DNA from: Colletotrichum lupini
Taxonomy: Eukaryota > Ascomycota > Sordariomycetes > Glomerellales > Glomerellaceae
Assembly (NCBI RefSeq): GCF_023278565.1
Contig: NC_064678.1
Span: 682,001 to 746,000 of the forward strand
Length of the DNA: 64,000 nucleotides
Direction of reading: 5' to 3'
In this document: one piece after another, positions 23,650 to 35,152 of the stretch
How positions within the stretch are numbered: position 1 is the stretch's first letter
Layout: every line of letters begins with the position of its first letter
Made by a program: the position numbers and the translations under genes
Notes under the pieces: model-generated
What the model was told of the DNA's origin: nothing
Database searches by the model: none
What the model saw: the letters and a program-made list of their open reading frames with translations, nothing else

Positions 23650-24879
23650 TTAGTATCCCGCCCGCCTAAGCCTCTCCTTTTCATCCAAGACAGGCTCCTC
23701 TTCAACATCCTTGGGCGCGTTCGTGATCCCCTCCTCTCCACCACCATAAGTGTTCAAATTCAACTGCGACGCAATGGAAGGCGTATACGCCGGCGCAGGC
23801 ACATCATCCTCCATCGGCGGCGGCGGCGGCGTAGTATCCCCCGGCGGCCCCATCATCGCCACCTCCCTCGCAATAGCAGGATCCATCGTATACCGCCCCT
23901 CCAGCGCCATTAGTGTCTGCCAAAGCGGCATCGACCCCTCGGGCCACTCGGCCTGCGTCTGCAGAATCTTCTTGGCCGAGATGCGGCGGTCCGCGTAGGC
24001 CACGCCGTTGCAGTCTTGTCTCGCGAGGATGATTGTCCCGTCGATCTGCACGCCCGCCCAGAGGCCGCGGGACTTCATGTAGCTGTACATTGGCCTCGCC
24101 GTCTTTGACACCGCGGCTTCCACTGCGCCGCCTGTGCCGACGGGCCCGATTGCCACGGAGGCTTCTGTGCCTAGGGAGACGCGCGGGTGCGTGAAGGCTG
24201 CGACTTGGGCTGCGGTGTTGAGGACGAGGACGCAGTCGTATATGTCGAGGCCGAACATGAAGCCCGCGCCGAGGGTGGACACGACAAACGACGAAGGGGG
24301 GGACCACGTCCCGTCCGGTCTGCGCGCGACGACGATACCGGAGCCGGCGGCGAGGGAACCCATGTACGCCCCCGCGCGGAGGGTGTTGAAGATGGCGAGG
24401 CCGGCGCAGTGGGCGAGGACCTGGTGGGGGATGGTGACCATGGAGCGGCGGGTGATGCCGAGCGGGTGGAGGGGACCCTGGGCCTTGGGGGGTTCGGGGC
24501 CGAGGTCTGTGAAGGCGTGGAGGATGCGTGCTGCTTTTGCGCACTCGCGGGGCATGGTTTGCGGGAACCAGCCTTCTGCGCCGACGAGGTTTGCGGCTTT
24601 GTTGAAGGGGATGCCGGCTGTTGTCGTTATCTTGTGGAGGTTTGCGCCGAAGCCCTTGTTGGGGGGTTTTACGGCGGGAGGAGCCCTTTCGGTGGCCGTG
24701 GTGCTGTTGGTGCGGGTTCGGTGGAGGGAGGAGAGGGTGCGGGTTAGGGTGAGGCGGCGGGAGGTTGTTGAGCGGGCTGAGGAGGAGGAGGGGGTTGAGT
24801 GGAGGGAGTGGGTGTCCGCTTCGGCTTCGTGGGTTTGGGAGGGAGCCTGGGAGGGCTTGGAGTCTGTGGCGAGTGTCAT
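23650..24879 (-). CDS. SYLF-domain (Ysc84/SH3YL1-like) lipid-binding protein
   Basis: A 409-residue single-exon protein with a SYLF (DUF500) domain, a phosphoinositide- and actin-binding module of the Ysc84/Lsb3 family. The N-terminal 100 residues are Ser/Thr/Arg-rich. The domain spans roughly residues 125-330 and shows CAKAARILHAFTD, GLAIFNTLRAGAYMG, GSGIVVARRPDGTWSPPS, GFMFGLDIYDCVLVLN and SYMKSRGLWAGVQIDG. No SH3 domain follows, unlike yeast Ysc84; the tail has a Pro run (about residues 353-358) and ends with acidic and charged residues. The frame stays open upstream to 25071, but Met at 24879 (MTLATDSKPSQ) gives the more normal N-terminus. Confidence 0.85.
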   Translation of the reverse strand: MTLATDSKPSQAPSQTHEAEADTHSLHSTPSSSSARSTTSRRLTLTRTLSSLHRTRTNSTTATERAPPAVKPPNKGFGANLHKITTTAGIPFNKAANLVGAEGWFPQTMPRECAKAARILHAFTDLGPEPPKAQGPLHPLGITRRSMVTIPHQVLAHCAGLAIFNTLRAGAYMGSLAAGSGIVVARRPDGTWSPPSSFVVSTLGAGFMFGLDIYDCVLVLNTAAQVAAFTHPRVSLGTEASVAIGPVGTGGAVEAAVSKTARPMYSYMKSRGLWAGVQIDGTIILARQDCNGVAYADRRISAKKILQTQAEWPEGSMPLWQTLMALEGRYTMDPAIAREVAMMGPPGDTTPPPPPMEDDVPAPAYTPSIASQLNLNTYGGGEEGITNAPKDVEEEPVLDEKERLRRAGY

Positions 24880-26188
24880 GATGGTGTTGGTGGGTGGTGG
24901 TGTAAGTCGATATCGTGATATCGGGTGTGCTGGGTATTGTTCTGCAAGCTCTGATCTACTACAAGTGTTTGCTTGTCTGCTGTGTTTGATAGAGAGAATA
25001 GGAAACAGTCTCAACTTGACGGTGCTCATGAGCATGATATATACATTCTTCGTCTCATCAACACACCTCACTTGAGGCGTGGACGAGCAGGAGGCGTCGT
25101 CAGGGATCGCCCCTCAACCGGACCAACAACCTCCAGGTCGGAAGCCGGGATGACACCGCACTCTCGCGTAGCTCTGAGCTCTCGCCAAGTCTGCCGACGA
25201 GAAACGTGTGATAGACGCAAAGGGGAGGGGCCGAGAAGGAGGTCTCGCCTCGCGAGGAAGGATTCCAAGACGGCGAGAGGTGAGACGATGACCAGGGGTG
25301 GTGGTGAGTAGAGGAGAGAATGAGACCGACGGGCCAATGGGAGTTTGTCCGTTGGAAGAGGAGGTGGTGAGTGCTTGGTGATGGTTCATGCTTCTTGGCG
25401 TCTGGGCGTCCGGCTGGGCGAGAGATGTCTACGGGCAAGAAGTGTAGGTAGGTTAAGGCCAGGATAGGGATCACTCGGAGGCGGAGGAACTTGGGCACGG
25501 AGTGAAGGGAGGACAAGACGGATAGGATGCGTAGTCGTAGAGAACATAGCAAGCCACAGATCGGCATTGTGAAGGGCAGGATGAGAACGCGGGGTCATTA
25601 ATCATCCCATATCCAAGACTACTTCTCACGCAGTATAGTTACCAAGGAGGGAGAAAGCTTGGGTTCGTGTAATTCGTTTCATGTGACTGGTTCTACCAGT
25701 CCAGCCCCTCAAACCTCTCAGAGATGGACTCTAGATGAGATGGAATGCGGTGCCTTACTACAGCTCGCACCATCTCGGCAGGAAGAGAACCAAAACATAG
25801 TGGAGGCGCAGCAAGAGTGAGACGGAGAGTTTGGCAGCGTCTACTGGTGTGTTACTGTCAGAACGCGCAAGTGTCCTCGCGGTCTTGGGAAACTGCTTGA
25901 TAATTAGGTCTCAATGGGAAGCTTGGCTAAGAGATCCAAGATGGTCTTATTCTACGTTGGTCGAGTTTCTGGTAATGGTAAGACGAGAGGCGCGCGGTTC
26001 GGTGGAACTTTCAAGTCCTCGCGGCGATTCGAGGTGGCCGAAGTTAACGGCGGGAGGCCGAAACGCGGCGGAAGAGCGAGGTGGGGCGCGGGGGCTGTGG
26101 GGGGGCGCGGGATGGCGCAGAGGCTGCACGCTGACTCCACTACGATACCTATGTAAAGCCCTAGCTGCCCTCCGCTGTCCATCAATCA
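24880..26188. other. Intergenic 1.3 kb upstream of tRNA-Met
   Basis: Open frames of 60-155 codons occur on both strands but have no recognisable family and atypical composition. I see the SYLF promoter side and nothing else. Confidence 0.45.
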
Positions 26189-26295
26189 GTCTCTATGGCT
26201 CAGTCGGTAGAGCGTTGGTCTCATATCCAATACATATGACTCTAGATCATCTAGGGGTTATCCAAAGGTCGCAAGTTCGAGCCTTGCTAGGGACA
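26189..26295 (+). tRNA. tRNA-Met(CAT), elongator type, with 34-nt intron
   Basis: The acceptor stem pairs 26189-26195 (GTCTCTA) with 26288-26294 (TAGGGAC, one G-U), with discriminator A at 26295. The D arm is GGCTCAGTCGGTAGAGC and the T arm is GCAAG/CTTGC around TTCGAGC. The anticodon CAT is at 26222-26224, followed by A37. The intron occupies 26226-26259, at the normal 37/38 position, and position 38 is A26260. A T-rich stretch just downstream fits Pol III termination. The anticodon arm keeps the T-T closing mismatch seen in yeast elongator tRNA-Met. Confidence 0.92.
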
Positions 26296-27220
26296 ATTAT
26301 TTTCTACTTTTTGGCCTTCTTTCGTATGGGTTTCAAGTTGCTACTCAATTGAACTCATTTTTAGCACTTTTTGCGTTGTTGCTGCGCCGCGGTGGCATCC
26401 CACCCCATTCCTGATCTTTCGGTACTAACACACCAAGAACCAAGTCAGAGCCAGTCGCAAAGGTCCTCAACATGAACATGGGACATGCCGTTGCGTATGG
26501 GGCCCATTGATGGCGTAATTTAATACTGCATGTAAAGTTGATGGATGTGAATTGATGGGCCGAGCCCGATATCTTAATTGGTGTCATATGTACGTACTGC
26601 CAGATGATACTTCCGTTGACACAGTTTTTGTAGGTCCACACGGTTGATATATGTTTCCTCATTTGCCCAGCTCTCTCTTGTTGGCGATATGCTGGCCTAG
26701 GTTGCCCATGCTTTCCAGGCTCCCTCTATACCTCCCTCTTTACAATGCCATCATACTGATGAATTCTTTGGCGCCTCGAGCGTTGCGCGTTGCATCGCTC
26801 GATGGCTGTAAATGGCCCATTATATGAATCAACGAATCCTTTACTGCGTGGTGCCGCATATGCAGCTGGTACTCTGACCAGGTCGACCTCTCAGTCCGAA
26901 CCAGGCCATGTTATCTCGCGGACACCCAGGCGGCCACATCATTCTTGCCGGAACACAGCTGGGCCACAGCCGAAGCTCGGCGTGTGCCTATGCTGTGCAG
27001 GCGACCGAAGCGTATTCCTGCCCGACTTGAGCCGGCGTGGGGTAGTTGCATTCCCAGAATCTCACGCTGCGTCATTGGGTGATGGTTTGTAGATACAGTC
27101 TCTGAAAGGGGCCTCCTGCGAGTGGACCGCTTTTCTCTCAGAGAATCGGTTCGTACCATTCCGATAGACGACTGATCAATCTCCCAGAGAAGTCTAATCT
27201 GAATCGAATCCTCGAGCGCG
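26296..27220. other. Intergenic 925 bp between tRNA-Met and Zn2Cys6 gene
   Basis: No coding region was supported. It holds the 3' flank of the minus-strand transcription factor gene. Confidence 0.45.
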
Positions 27221-29003
27221 TCATGCTGGTGGCTCGCCCAACCTGAAAAGGTCCAGCTTGAAATTGGCAGCAGTGGGAGGCTGCGTCCTCGGGACGCTCT
27301 CAATCGGAACCGGCTTGAACGGCTCAACCTGCCGAATATCAACACCCTCTCGAATACACCTCAGAGGCCACTGGATCCACTCCCTCCATGGTTCCTGGAT
27401 AGCCTGGTCTAAAGCCGATGCCACATTATTGCCCCAGCCGACGAGGTACCACATATTCCGCTCAAATGCGTGCACCAGTGCCGCGTAGTGCATGAGTATG
27501 ACGAGGGCCATGGGATGGTTCTGGATCATCAGCTCGAGGAAGGGCTGGGGGAGGGAGACAGCCCAGCGCCAGACGAGACCGGACCTATGCTGCGGAGCAG
27601 AAACTGCGGCAAAGGTGATTTTGAGGCCCTCGAGCGCGGATTGGCAGGTTGTTGTATCATCTGAAGGGGCCATGCTTCGCGTGAGAGTGAGGAGATCGTC
27701 GATTTTCGAGGCAAAGTTGCCTCCGACGGCGGGCTCGACGCCGCCTTGGTAGAGCCAGCGGGCCAACGGGCCGTTGGAGATGTATCGGTGGGCAAAGGGG
27801 AGGGTGAGAATGCTCTTGATGCCTGCGACGGGTCAGCATGGGCGGAGACGTGAGATGGGCGAAGCACCGACCTTGTAGTAAAATGAAGGACTGGGCGACG
27901 TCCTTGGATGTGATGGGCCCGTGGGGGTTCGCGATGGAGTAGGTGTTGAGCAGAAAGATGCATATTGCGTGGAGTACGTAGGCGTCTGCGTTGTTCTCGC
28001 CAATCTCGCTCAGTCCTGGCGAGAATTGGCTCAGAGCGATGTTCTGATGGCGTGCTGATAAGTTGGCATACTCGTCCCTTTTCTCGGGATTGATGTGCGC
28101 TCTATGTATAGCTGAGACGGCGAGGATGCCGTGGAGAAGGAAGTCCTGAATGGCTTAGTGGGAGTGTAAAGATGGATAAAGGGGAATTCTTACGTTGGCG
28201 AAGGCAATTTGAGGAACAGTCGTAGTCCACAAGTGTACAAAGTCTGGATTCTCAGAAAGAGTATGAGCTGTGTTGGAGGTAAAGTGATGGACGAGTTGCA
28301 TGTCGGTGAGCCAGTCAGCTTGTGAAATACTCTGAGAGTCTCCCGAGTCTCCATGACTTGAGCCATTGGCCGGGCTGGAGTAGTTATCATGACCGTTTTG
28401 GTTGAGGGCATCTACTTCAGCCGTAAACTCTGACAACAGCCCCTGGATGGCGGCGACTTTGTCTTTCAAGGAAGACAATTGAGGCGATGGTCTCTCGCGG
28501 CGGCTGGCCGGGCGACTGGTCGTCGAGGCGTCCCCGATACTACCTGGTGTTGCTGTACTCGCGGTATCTTGAGTTGGTTTTGGCGACTCGGTCACGGCAG
28601 GAAGCTGAGGTGCGAATGGCGTCAGGACAAGGCTGCACTTGACATCGTGCCGTACACAATTGCGACATGGCCGACTCTCATCACACTGGATGTTTGTTAG
28701 TTACCGATTGAAGTCACTATGAACCTCACCAGTCTCCAGTCTCCATAAGAGGATGGCTTGGCGTGGCTTGCTGCAGAGAACAGAGCCCTTACTATAGGGA
28801 ACTGGACTGACCTTGACACGCCGTTTCTTGCACTGCTGGCACCCATTTCTCGACTTCTTGTGACCTATGCGTGTTCCGCGGATCGCGGTGCCCATCTTTG
28901 ACCGTTCGGCGCCGTTCTCCAGAGCCGTCACTTCGTCCTTGAGCGAGGTGGTGGACCCTTTCCTTTCCGGCGCGCCGTTCATGGCATTTGACTCGGTCTC
29001 CAT
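27221..29003 (-). CDS. Zn2Cys6 fungal transcription factor (C6 zinc cluster)
   Basis: Nuclear DNA-binding regulator. Exons 29003-28812, 28685-28194, 28145-27872 and 27822-27221 sum to 1560 nt, 519 residues. The zinc cluster is split by the 126-nt first intron: CQQCKKRRVK is in exon 1, and CDESRPCRNCVRHDVKC opens exon 2, giving the six cysteines. The linker after it is Ser/Thr/Pro-rich. The C-terminal part (for example FLLHGILAVSAIHRAH, and HAFERNMWYLVGWGNNV) resembles the sterol-uptake-control type (Upc2-like) regulators, which is a family-level impression. Direct targets are unknown and no linked pathway genes adjoin it. Confidence 0.88.
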
Positions 29004-30566
29004 ACGGATGGAGTACGAGTACGGAGTATTCGTACACCTTTCAGGATGACGAGCACCGCCGGGGAGTTACCGTTTAACTGATAAGTAAGAAGAGTTTGAT
29101 CCTTTCTTCCTCTCTTCCTCCTATGTTCCCGGGGACTGTGATGAGATGTCTCAAAGGCTGTTTTGACGCTTGGACAAAAGAGATGCAGTCCGAAGATGGA
29201 CTATTGTCTGATCCCCAGCTCGGTGGCGCCGCTTTTCACACTGCCGGGCTGCAGGACGCAACTAAACCAACGCCAACTGCCAGCCCAGTTCCAAGTGTGA
29301 GAGAGTCCCGCGGCCCAGGGCCCTACACGGTGCGGCTAATGGACCGGGACCCATGCACTCGCAGATGCGCAACACGGTTGATGGGATCTGATCTGGAGTG
29401 CGTCGATGACGAATATCACAGATGCAATCAAGATAATGCGAGGGCGGGGCTTAAAATAGAAGAATGATGGAGTTGACAGCCTAACAGATTTTCTTGACAG
29501 ATTAAAAACCTTGCAGATGTCACAGATGAAAAGGTCGCGAGAGTCGAGGCTGTCGAGCAGGGACTTGGAGACCGGCAACCTTCCCGAGTTGCTCCTGGCT
29601 CCTGCTCTCCTGGAAATTAGAACTGCTGGCAGGTGGCCCTCTAGCTGGGTAGTTGCCCCGCTGTTCCGTACCGGCCGAAACAGCACGTGACCATGACTTT
29701 CGAAACGGCAAAGAACGGACGGAGAGAAAGGTCCTTCCGTTTCGTACAGATCTGCGCACAGGTACATACTTTCGCGATGGGTGGCCCAAGCTCCTTCTTC
29801 CCCCGGGGGGGGGGGGGAGCAGTGAGAACGTACCGAATAGCTAGCTTCATCCATCAGGGTAGATGTGGCTGATGCTGTGATATGTGGCTTTTGCACCATT
29901 TTCCTCCTCCTCCCTCTGCGGGGCAGGTACTTCTCAAGAGCCCAGGGACCAGCTGAACGCAGGCACGCAGTGCTAAATTACGACCTGCATGACGCGCCCC
30001 GGCGGAACGCGACTTGCCGTCCTTTCCTGAGGGTGGTGAGGTCAGCTTGGAGCTGTTTGTACCTTTACCTTTCCTCCCGCTCCCTTCTCTGTCAAATGCC
30101 ACAGAGAGACGACGTCAGAAGTGTCAATGTCAGCATCAGCTGCAAATCCAATTGTCCATCGCTGGCTGTAGCCTCTTAGCTTCTTGCATCCATCCAGACT
30201 CAAGTGCCTCCGTCACTCGTCCGTCACACTCACGGGCCTACCGCTTGCCGTTCCCGAGCTACCTCACTTGTACCAAGTATTCCGTCGCATAATCGTTGAG
30301 CTGCGCCAGTGTCTCTCCCGTGTCTCCCTGCGAGCGCCCACTCCAATCATTCGACCGACCCCTCTCGAATTGCAGCCTCCCGTCCATCCCTGGGAAGCTA
30401 AGAAGAGGCGTCGAACTGCAGATTGAAGAAAAAGGAGGCTGCCCCGACGAACCTCCTCCGAAGTCACGATCGGCTATCCCTCCATCTTCAACACCCCTGA
30501 CGCCCATTTACGATCAACGAACGTCGTCCGTCCGCTACCACAAAATTCCTAGAGCAATTGCCCACC
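29004..30566. other. Divergent intergenic region 1.56 kb
   Basis: Between the Zn2Cys6 gene and the promethin-like gene. It contains a G13 homopolymer. Open frames on both strands do not resemble known proteins. Confidence 0.5.
29800..29817. repeat. C5-G13 homopolymer tract
   Basis: Five C followed by thirteen G. Such tracts are unstable in replication and sequencing; the exact length should be treated with caution. Confidence 0.75.
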
Positions 30567-31142
30567 ATGGCATCGCACAGCGACTACAACGACATCAAGA
30601 CCTCGGCCAAGGAGAACGCCGCCGGCGTTTATGCCTACGGCCAGCGACAGATCAATCGGGTCGTCAGCTCCGACACCAGACAAAGAGCGTACGGCAATGC
30701 CTACAACTTTGCCCAGGAGCAGCCATTCCTCTTTGTATGCGACCCCCAATGATACTCGCCTCCCTAATGTCGGACATCTTTTTTGCTAACGAATTCATTA
30801 CAGGCTTTTATTCTTTGCCAATTCATCTTCTCCTTCCTCCCAATCCTCGTCTTCGTGTCCTTCTCCGCCTCAACCATCGCCTTTGCTCTCGGTGCCGCTG
30901 TCGTTTTCTCCCTTTTCTGGATCGGTATTGCACTCCTCGTCCTCGTCCCGATCCTCTTCTTTACCTGCTCGATTGGTGTTCTCGTGTGGATCTGGGCTGC
31001 TGGTAGCTTCGTCGTCGCGAAGCGTTTATATGAAATGTCGCCGATCCGGGCCAGGGGTGATCTCGAGGTAGATGCCCCCAATGAGAAGACGTACGCAGTC
31101 ACCAAGCGGGAGGATGGCATTCACACACATGCCCACAACTAA
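30567..31142 (+). CDS. Promethin/LDAF1-like lipid-droplet membrane protein
   Basis: Exons 30567-30734 and 30804-31142 give 168 residues. A hydrophilic N-terminus (about 1-52) is followed by two long hydrophobic stretches: about 56-80 (AFILCQFIFSFLPILVFVSF), then AFALGAAVVFSLFWIGIALL and LVPILFFTCSIGVLVWIW. A short charged tail ends with a His-rich HTHAHN. Paired hydrophobic hairpins in a small protein of this shape match the promethin (LDAF1/Ldo) family that works with seipin at ER-lipid-droplet contacts. The assignment rests on topology and general similarity, so another small ER hairpin protein is possible. ATG at 30567 has a good context (CACCATGG). Confidence 0.65.
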
Positions 31143-31609
31143 ATTGGGTCAGTTGTGTGCAAACCATATATGTACTATGTATCATCAAACAGTGATGATT
31201 AACGGCCGCTTTGGCGTTATGAAAGGTACGGATATCAGGAATGAGTCTGGGAAAATGGGGTCTTGCAAAACGGATGAGCACACTTCCCATAGGATTGATA
31301 TTCAACGTTAACACTTCTTTCGCTCATCGAATCGATACATCGTGACCACAAATTACTCGCCGGTGCCTGTTTCAAGCGGTAATGGCAACTCATCACTATG
31401 TTCACTATAGTTGGGTATATGCTGTGACCCCACAGCTAGAAAGTATGTCGCAATATTTCCCCAACCACGCAGTCTGTGCATAACCTTGAAGACAAAGTGA
31501 AGACAAATTCGCCAACAACGACATTCGAACACATTCTGCTTCAAAGATAGATATACCTGCACTTTATGCACATATCAACGTAGATCAAAAATGTAAAACG
31601 TAATATTGG
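31143..31609. other. Intergenic 467 bp before tRNA-Thr
   Basis: 3' flank of the promethin-like gene, AT-rich, with no further feature. The Pol III terminator of the minus-strand tRNA would lie at its right end. Confidence 0.45.
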
Positions 31610-31681
31610 TGCCAACACTGTGGATCGAACACAGGATCCCCGCATTACAAGTGCGATGCCTTACCACTTGGCCATGCTGGC
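31610..31681 (-). tRNA. tRNA-Thr(TGT), no intron
   Basis: A 72-nt gene on the minus strand. The acceptor stem GCCAGCA pairs with TGTTGGC (one G-U), with discriminator A. The anticodon stem TCGCA/TGCGG holds the loop CTTGTAA, so the anticodon is TGT, reading ACA. The D arm is GGCCAAGTGGTAAGGC and the T arm is CTGTG/CACAG around TTCGATC. Confidence 0.93.
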
Positions 31682-32180
31682 GAATTGCGTGATCAGCATG
31701 GTCAAAACTATCAATATGTATCTATTCACCACCTTTTCTGTTCAGTAATAGTAACGGTAACAGCTCGAACATCCGTTCAATCTCGAAGCATCTTATCTCA
31801 TACACGTATGTGCGTTTGCCAGTTCACAGCTTATAATCGAAATGTGAAAAACTGACGTACCTCAGCGATGATCCCCTGCTCAGGTTGCCATCACGACTTC
31901 CAAGTTGATGCTAGAAGAGTGGGTAGAACCTACGTGCCCGGTTGTGAGTGGCTGGGTTGGTTGATGCAGAAGAAGGCTTCGCCAACGCAGGCTGCCGCAA
32001 TGCCCAAGTTCTATTGGCTTTGCACCCGTCGAGGCAGACTTGACCCAAATCTCACGTATGTAGAGAAGGAGCGGGATGGGTTCCTCGATTTGCCAACCTC
32101 CGTTAATCTCATTCTTGTTCTCAACAACCACCTCCATCAATTCACCAAGTCTGCGGGAAATCGCTGCCACTGCCATCAAT
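31682..32180. other. Intergenic 499 bp upstream of the HET gene
   Basis: Presumed promoter of the HET-domain gene. The HET reading frame stays open leftward to at least 32076, so part of this stretch could be coding if a more upstream start is used. Confidence 0.45.
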
Positions 32181-34919
32181 ATGAGCCGCTGGCATGCGGA
32201 CTGGTGCACGTCACCTATCATCCAAGTCGGCGACGATCAAATCCCTCGATGCGAGAAATGTCTAACCTCAGCTCACGCCCGACTCAAGAGGACGAACCGG
32301 TCAGATCCTGTACTTGTAGCACCAAAGGACGAAGAATACGGGAGCCTCAACCTCAGCTGGCCGCCTACAGTCACATTCACCTCTGGAGAAAACGTAATAC
32401 ATCCACCCGCCGATAAGAGCAAGAATGATCAAGATGCCCAGCCGGCTCCATGCCACTCCTTTGATTCGGCTGTCGTGGGTCATGGTGCTGTTACTGCGCT
32501 TTCATCGGATGAATTCCGCCTTGCTGTTCTCCACGCGGTCGGAGACAAAGGCAAATCGTATCCCATACATGTGGACTTGGAGCCATACAAGGATACGCAC
32601 TTCTCTGACTATGATGCCGTGTCATACACATGGGGCGATGACAATGGCAACTCCGAACGGTAGTTGAGCAACTGTTCTATCTCGACGGAGTCCAAACACA
32701 CTAATCATCACCATAGATGTCATCCAATTTACGTTGGTCATCACTGGGACATCGTCTTTCAAACCAAAAACTGTTGCGACGTGCTCAGATATCTGCGACC
32801 ATCTCGAGGCTTGAAGCTGATTTGGATCGACGCAATCTGTATCGACCAGAATAATGCGGAGGAAAGAGCTACGCAAGTAGCCAAGATGGGCCAGATCTAT
32901 TCCAGATGCTCGCAAGTATGGGCTTGGATGGGCGATGATTTGGTATCAAATGATCTGCAAGGTTTGCCGGAGCGACGATGGCTTCACGAGCTTGGAACAA
33001 CGTCAAGTTGTGTTGGAACGTTCTCACAGAGCCGCTCTATCCGGGATATTTGGAAACTATTGCAGAGGAGATACTTCCGCCGGGTTTGGGTCATACAAGA
33101 GTTGGTGCTCGCCCCGCGCGTTCTCATTCCGATTGGGAATGTGATCTTCGCAGCGGATCATACAACGGCTCGCAAGCTGACACAGTCGGAAAACGACTCA
33201 GAAAACAAGAGCAAGGTTTCTTGGAAGAAAACGGAAGCCCCTTGGTTCGAGCACGTTGCTCAAGGACATATCGGCGGCTTGGGTCTCTGGGATATGATGG
33301 CACTGACCTCAAAGTCGCATGCTTCAGACTTTCGGGACAAGCTATACGGTATTCTCGGCCTCCTGTCCTTTGAAAGTGACAACAATCTGCTGCAACCCAA
33401 TTACGCTATCTCGGCCCGCCAGATGGTTATTGGGTTTGTTGCGCACTGCATTATCAACGAGGGAAAACCTCAGCTCTTGTTGGCAGCCCAAGGCTATTCT
33501 GCGCAGAAGAATCCGTCTTGGCTTCCTGCCTGGGAGACCCAAACGTCTTGGGAACAATCATTCGTGGAGCTGCCCGACCTGGCGTATAACGATGGTACCA
33601 AACGGGGAAAACCTGATCGTAAACATAGAAAAGGAACGTCTAAGCATTCTCGTCCTCACGCGGCTCTGAAGCACGATTATTTTCGAAGCAGAGGAATTGT
33701 GTTCATAAGCAAGAGCCGACACGCAGAACCTCCGTATAAAACACGATCAGATGAACTGAAGAGACGCCCGCGCTGTACTACAAGAGACCTTTGCCTGATA
33801 CGTGCTTGGGATCGGGACTTTACTGTCGACACAGACACTGCATCCATCTCGATGTGGCTGACAAGACTAGCATCTATCAGCTCAACCCCCACGGAGGCCC
33901 TCAGAGGGGTCTTTGACGACCTGACTCTGTACAGAATTCACTTTGGCCCAGGCCAGTGGTTCTTGGTTGGGAGTCAGCACCCACTCGATAGGTTGCTAGA
34001 ACAAGACGACGAGCTTTTCGCCCTGGATCCTGGATTGGGTCTCAGCAGTTCCAAGCTCAAACGCCTTGTTTACATGGTCCTAAGAAAAACGGGTGACGGA
34101 AGGTACAGATTAGTGACGGGGATCTCATACTTGTGTTTGTGCCCTGCGTCATCGCCAATGTTTGCAAACAATCGATATCTCACGGAGATCCATGAGAACT
34201 TTTATGTAGCCCGGCAAAAACTATATGTTCAAGCCGAGTTGGATAAATCAGTGTACGACGTGGATGAGAGATCGAGGTGGAGGCTCGATGACAACATCTA
34301 CATTTTCCCGCTGGTTTTCCCCGGCAATGAAAACACAACCGTAGGCCACATCTTACCAATCCTGACCGGTCATGAACGTTTTGGACGGTTGCAAGAGAAC
34401 GAGGTTTGCGCTGCGCGTGGACAAAAAGTTATAGGAGACTACCTTGAGTTTGAGTTCGGGATTGATTTTGGATATCGGCCGAGCGACATGAAGAAAGGTA
34501 AATGCCAGGCGGAGAATGCATGGCGTACCTTCCGTTCATATATGGAGTGGGAATGGCGCAAACCCGGGGAGGAAAATAGGCTGCTTTGGCGGAGACTTCC
34601 ACAATTGAGATATGAGAGCAACGACACCCATGAGGATCTAGGGCTTCCGGGTGGAATGATGCGAATTCACCTGAGGTGTCGACTGGAAGCGGTTAGGAAA
34701 GTCATTGCTACCGAGGCACAGCTATTGGGCATTACGGCGCTATGGGAGTCTCGAATGTTCGGAGATACTCTTGAGGCCTTTGAGAAAAACATGCGAAGCG
34801 AGGTGACGGAAGAGGACTTTTTGGTTCCTAATCCAGGTTTCGGGCGAAGCGGGAAGAGTCTAAGGCCTGACGAGTTTGCAGGGTTGGACGGCGGCACCTA
34901 CCGAGTCTGCATTGTCTAG
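32181..34919 (+). CDS. Heterokaryon-incompatibility (HET) domain protein
   Basis: Fungal allorecognition-type protein; HET domains trigger programmed cell death when non-self is sensed. Exons 32181-32659 and 32717-34919 sum to 2682 nt, 893 residues. HET motifs are in order: YDAVSYTWGDD just before the intron, LKLIWIDAICIDQNN, QVAKMGQIYSRCSQVWAWMG, and SDFRDKLYGILGLLSF. Before the HET domain is a region of about 110 residues with a CEKC pair. The last 500 residues have no repeat (no WD40, ankyrin or TPR) and no domain I recognise. An in-frame Met at 32076 would add 35 residues; I prefer 32181 (MSRWHADWC). It stands alone, with no NLR partner next to it. Confidence 0.87.
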
Positions 34920-35152
34920 GTAGTCTCAGTGATCAAGTGCTTGTGTACGAGACTATATCAATGTTCGTATCCAACGCTACAAACTAAATTTGTTATGCAC
35001 GCTGACCAACACAATTACATGTATAATTAGTAGTCTAATGTCTTTGAAGGGGAATCGTGGCGCTAAATGATAATAGCATTCAGTGACTGGATACAATTGG
35101 AACTATAATCGGCAACGTGATTATGACCTTGCCATGACGAGACCGCAACTCT

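Noticed and set aside
24134..25075. 313-codon plus-strand frame opposite the SYLF gene
   Set aside because: Shadow frame of a strongly biased gene; no domain, while the minus strand has a clear SYLF domain.
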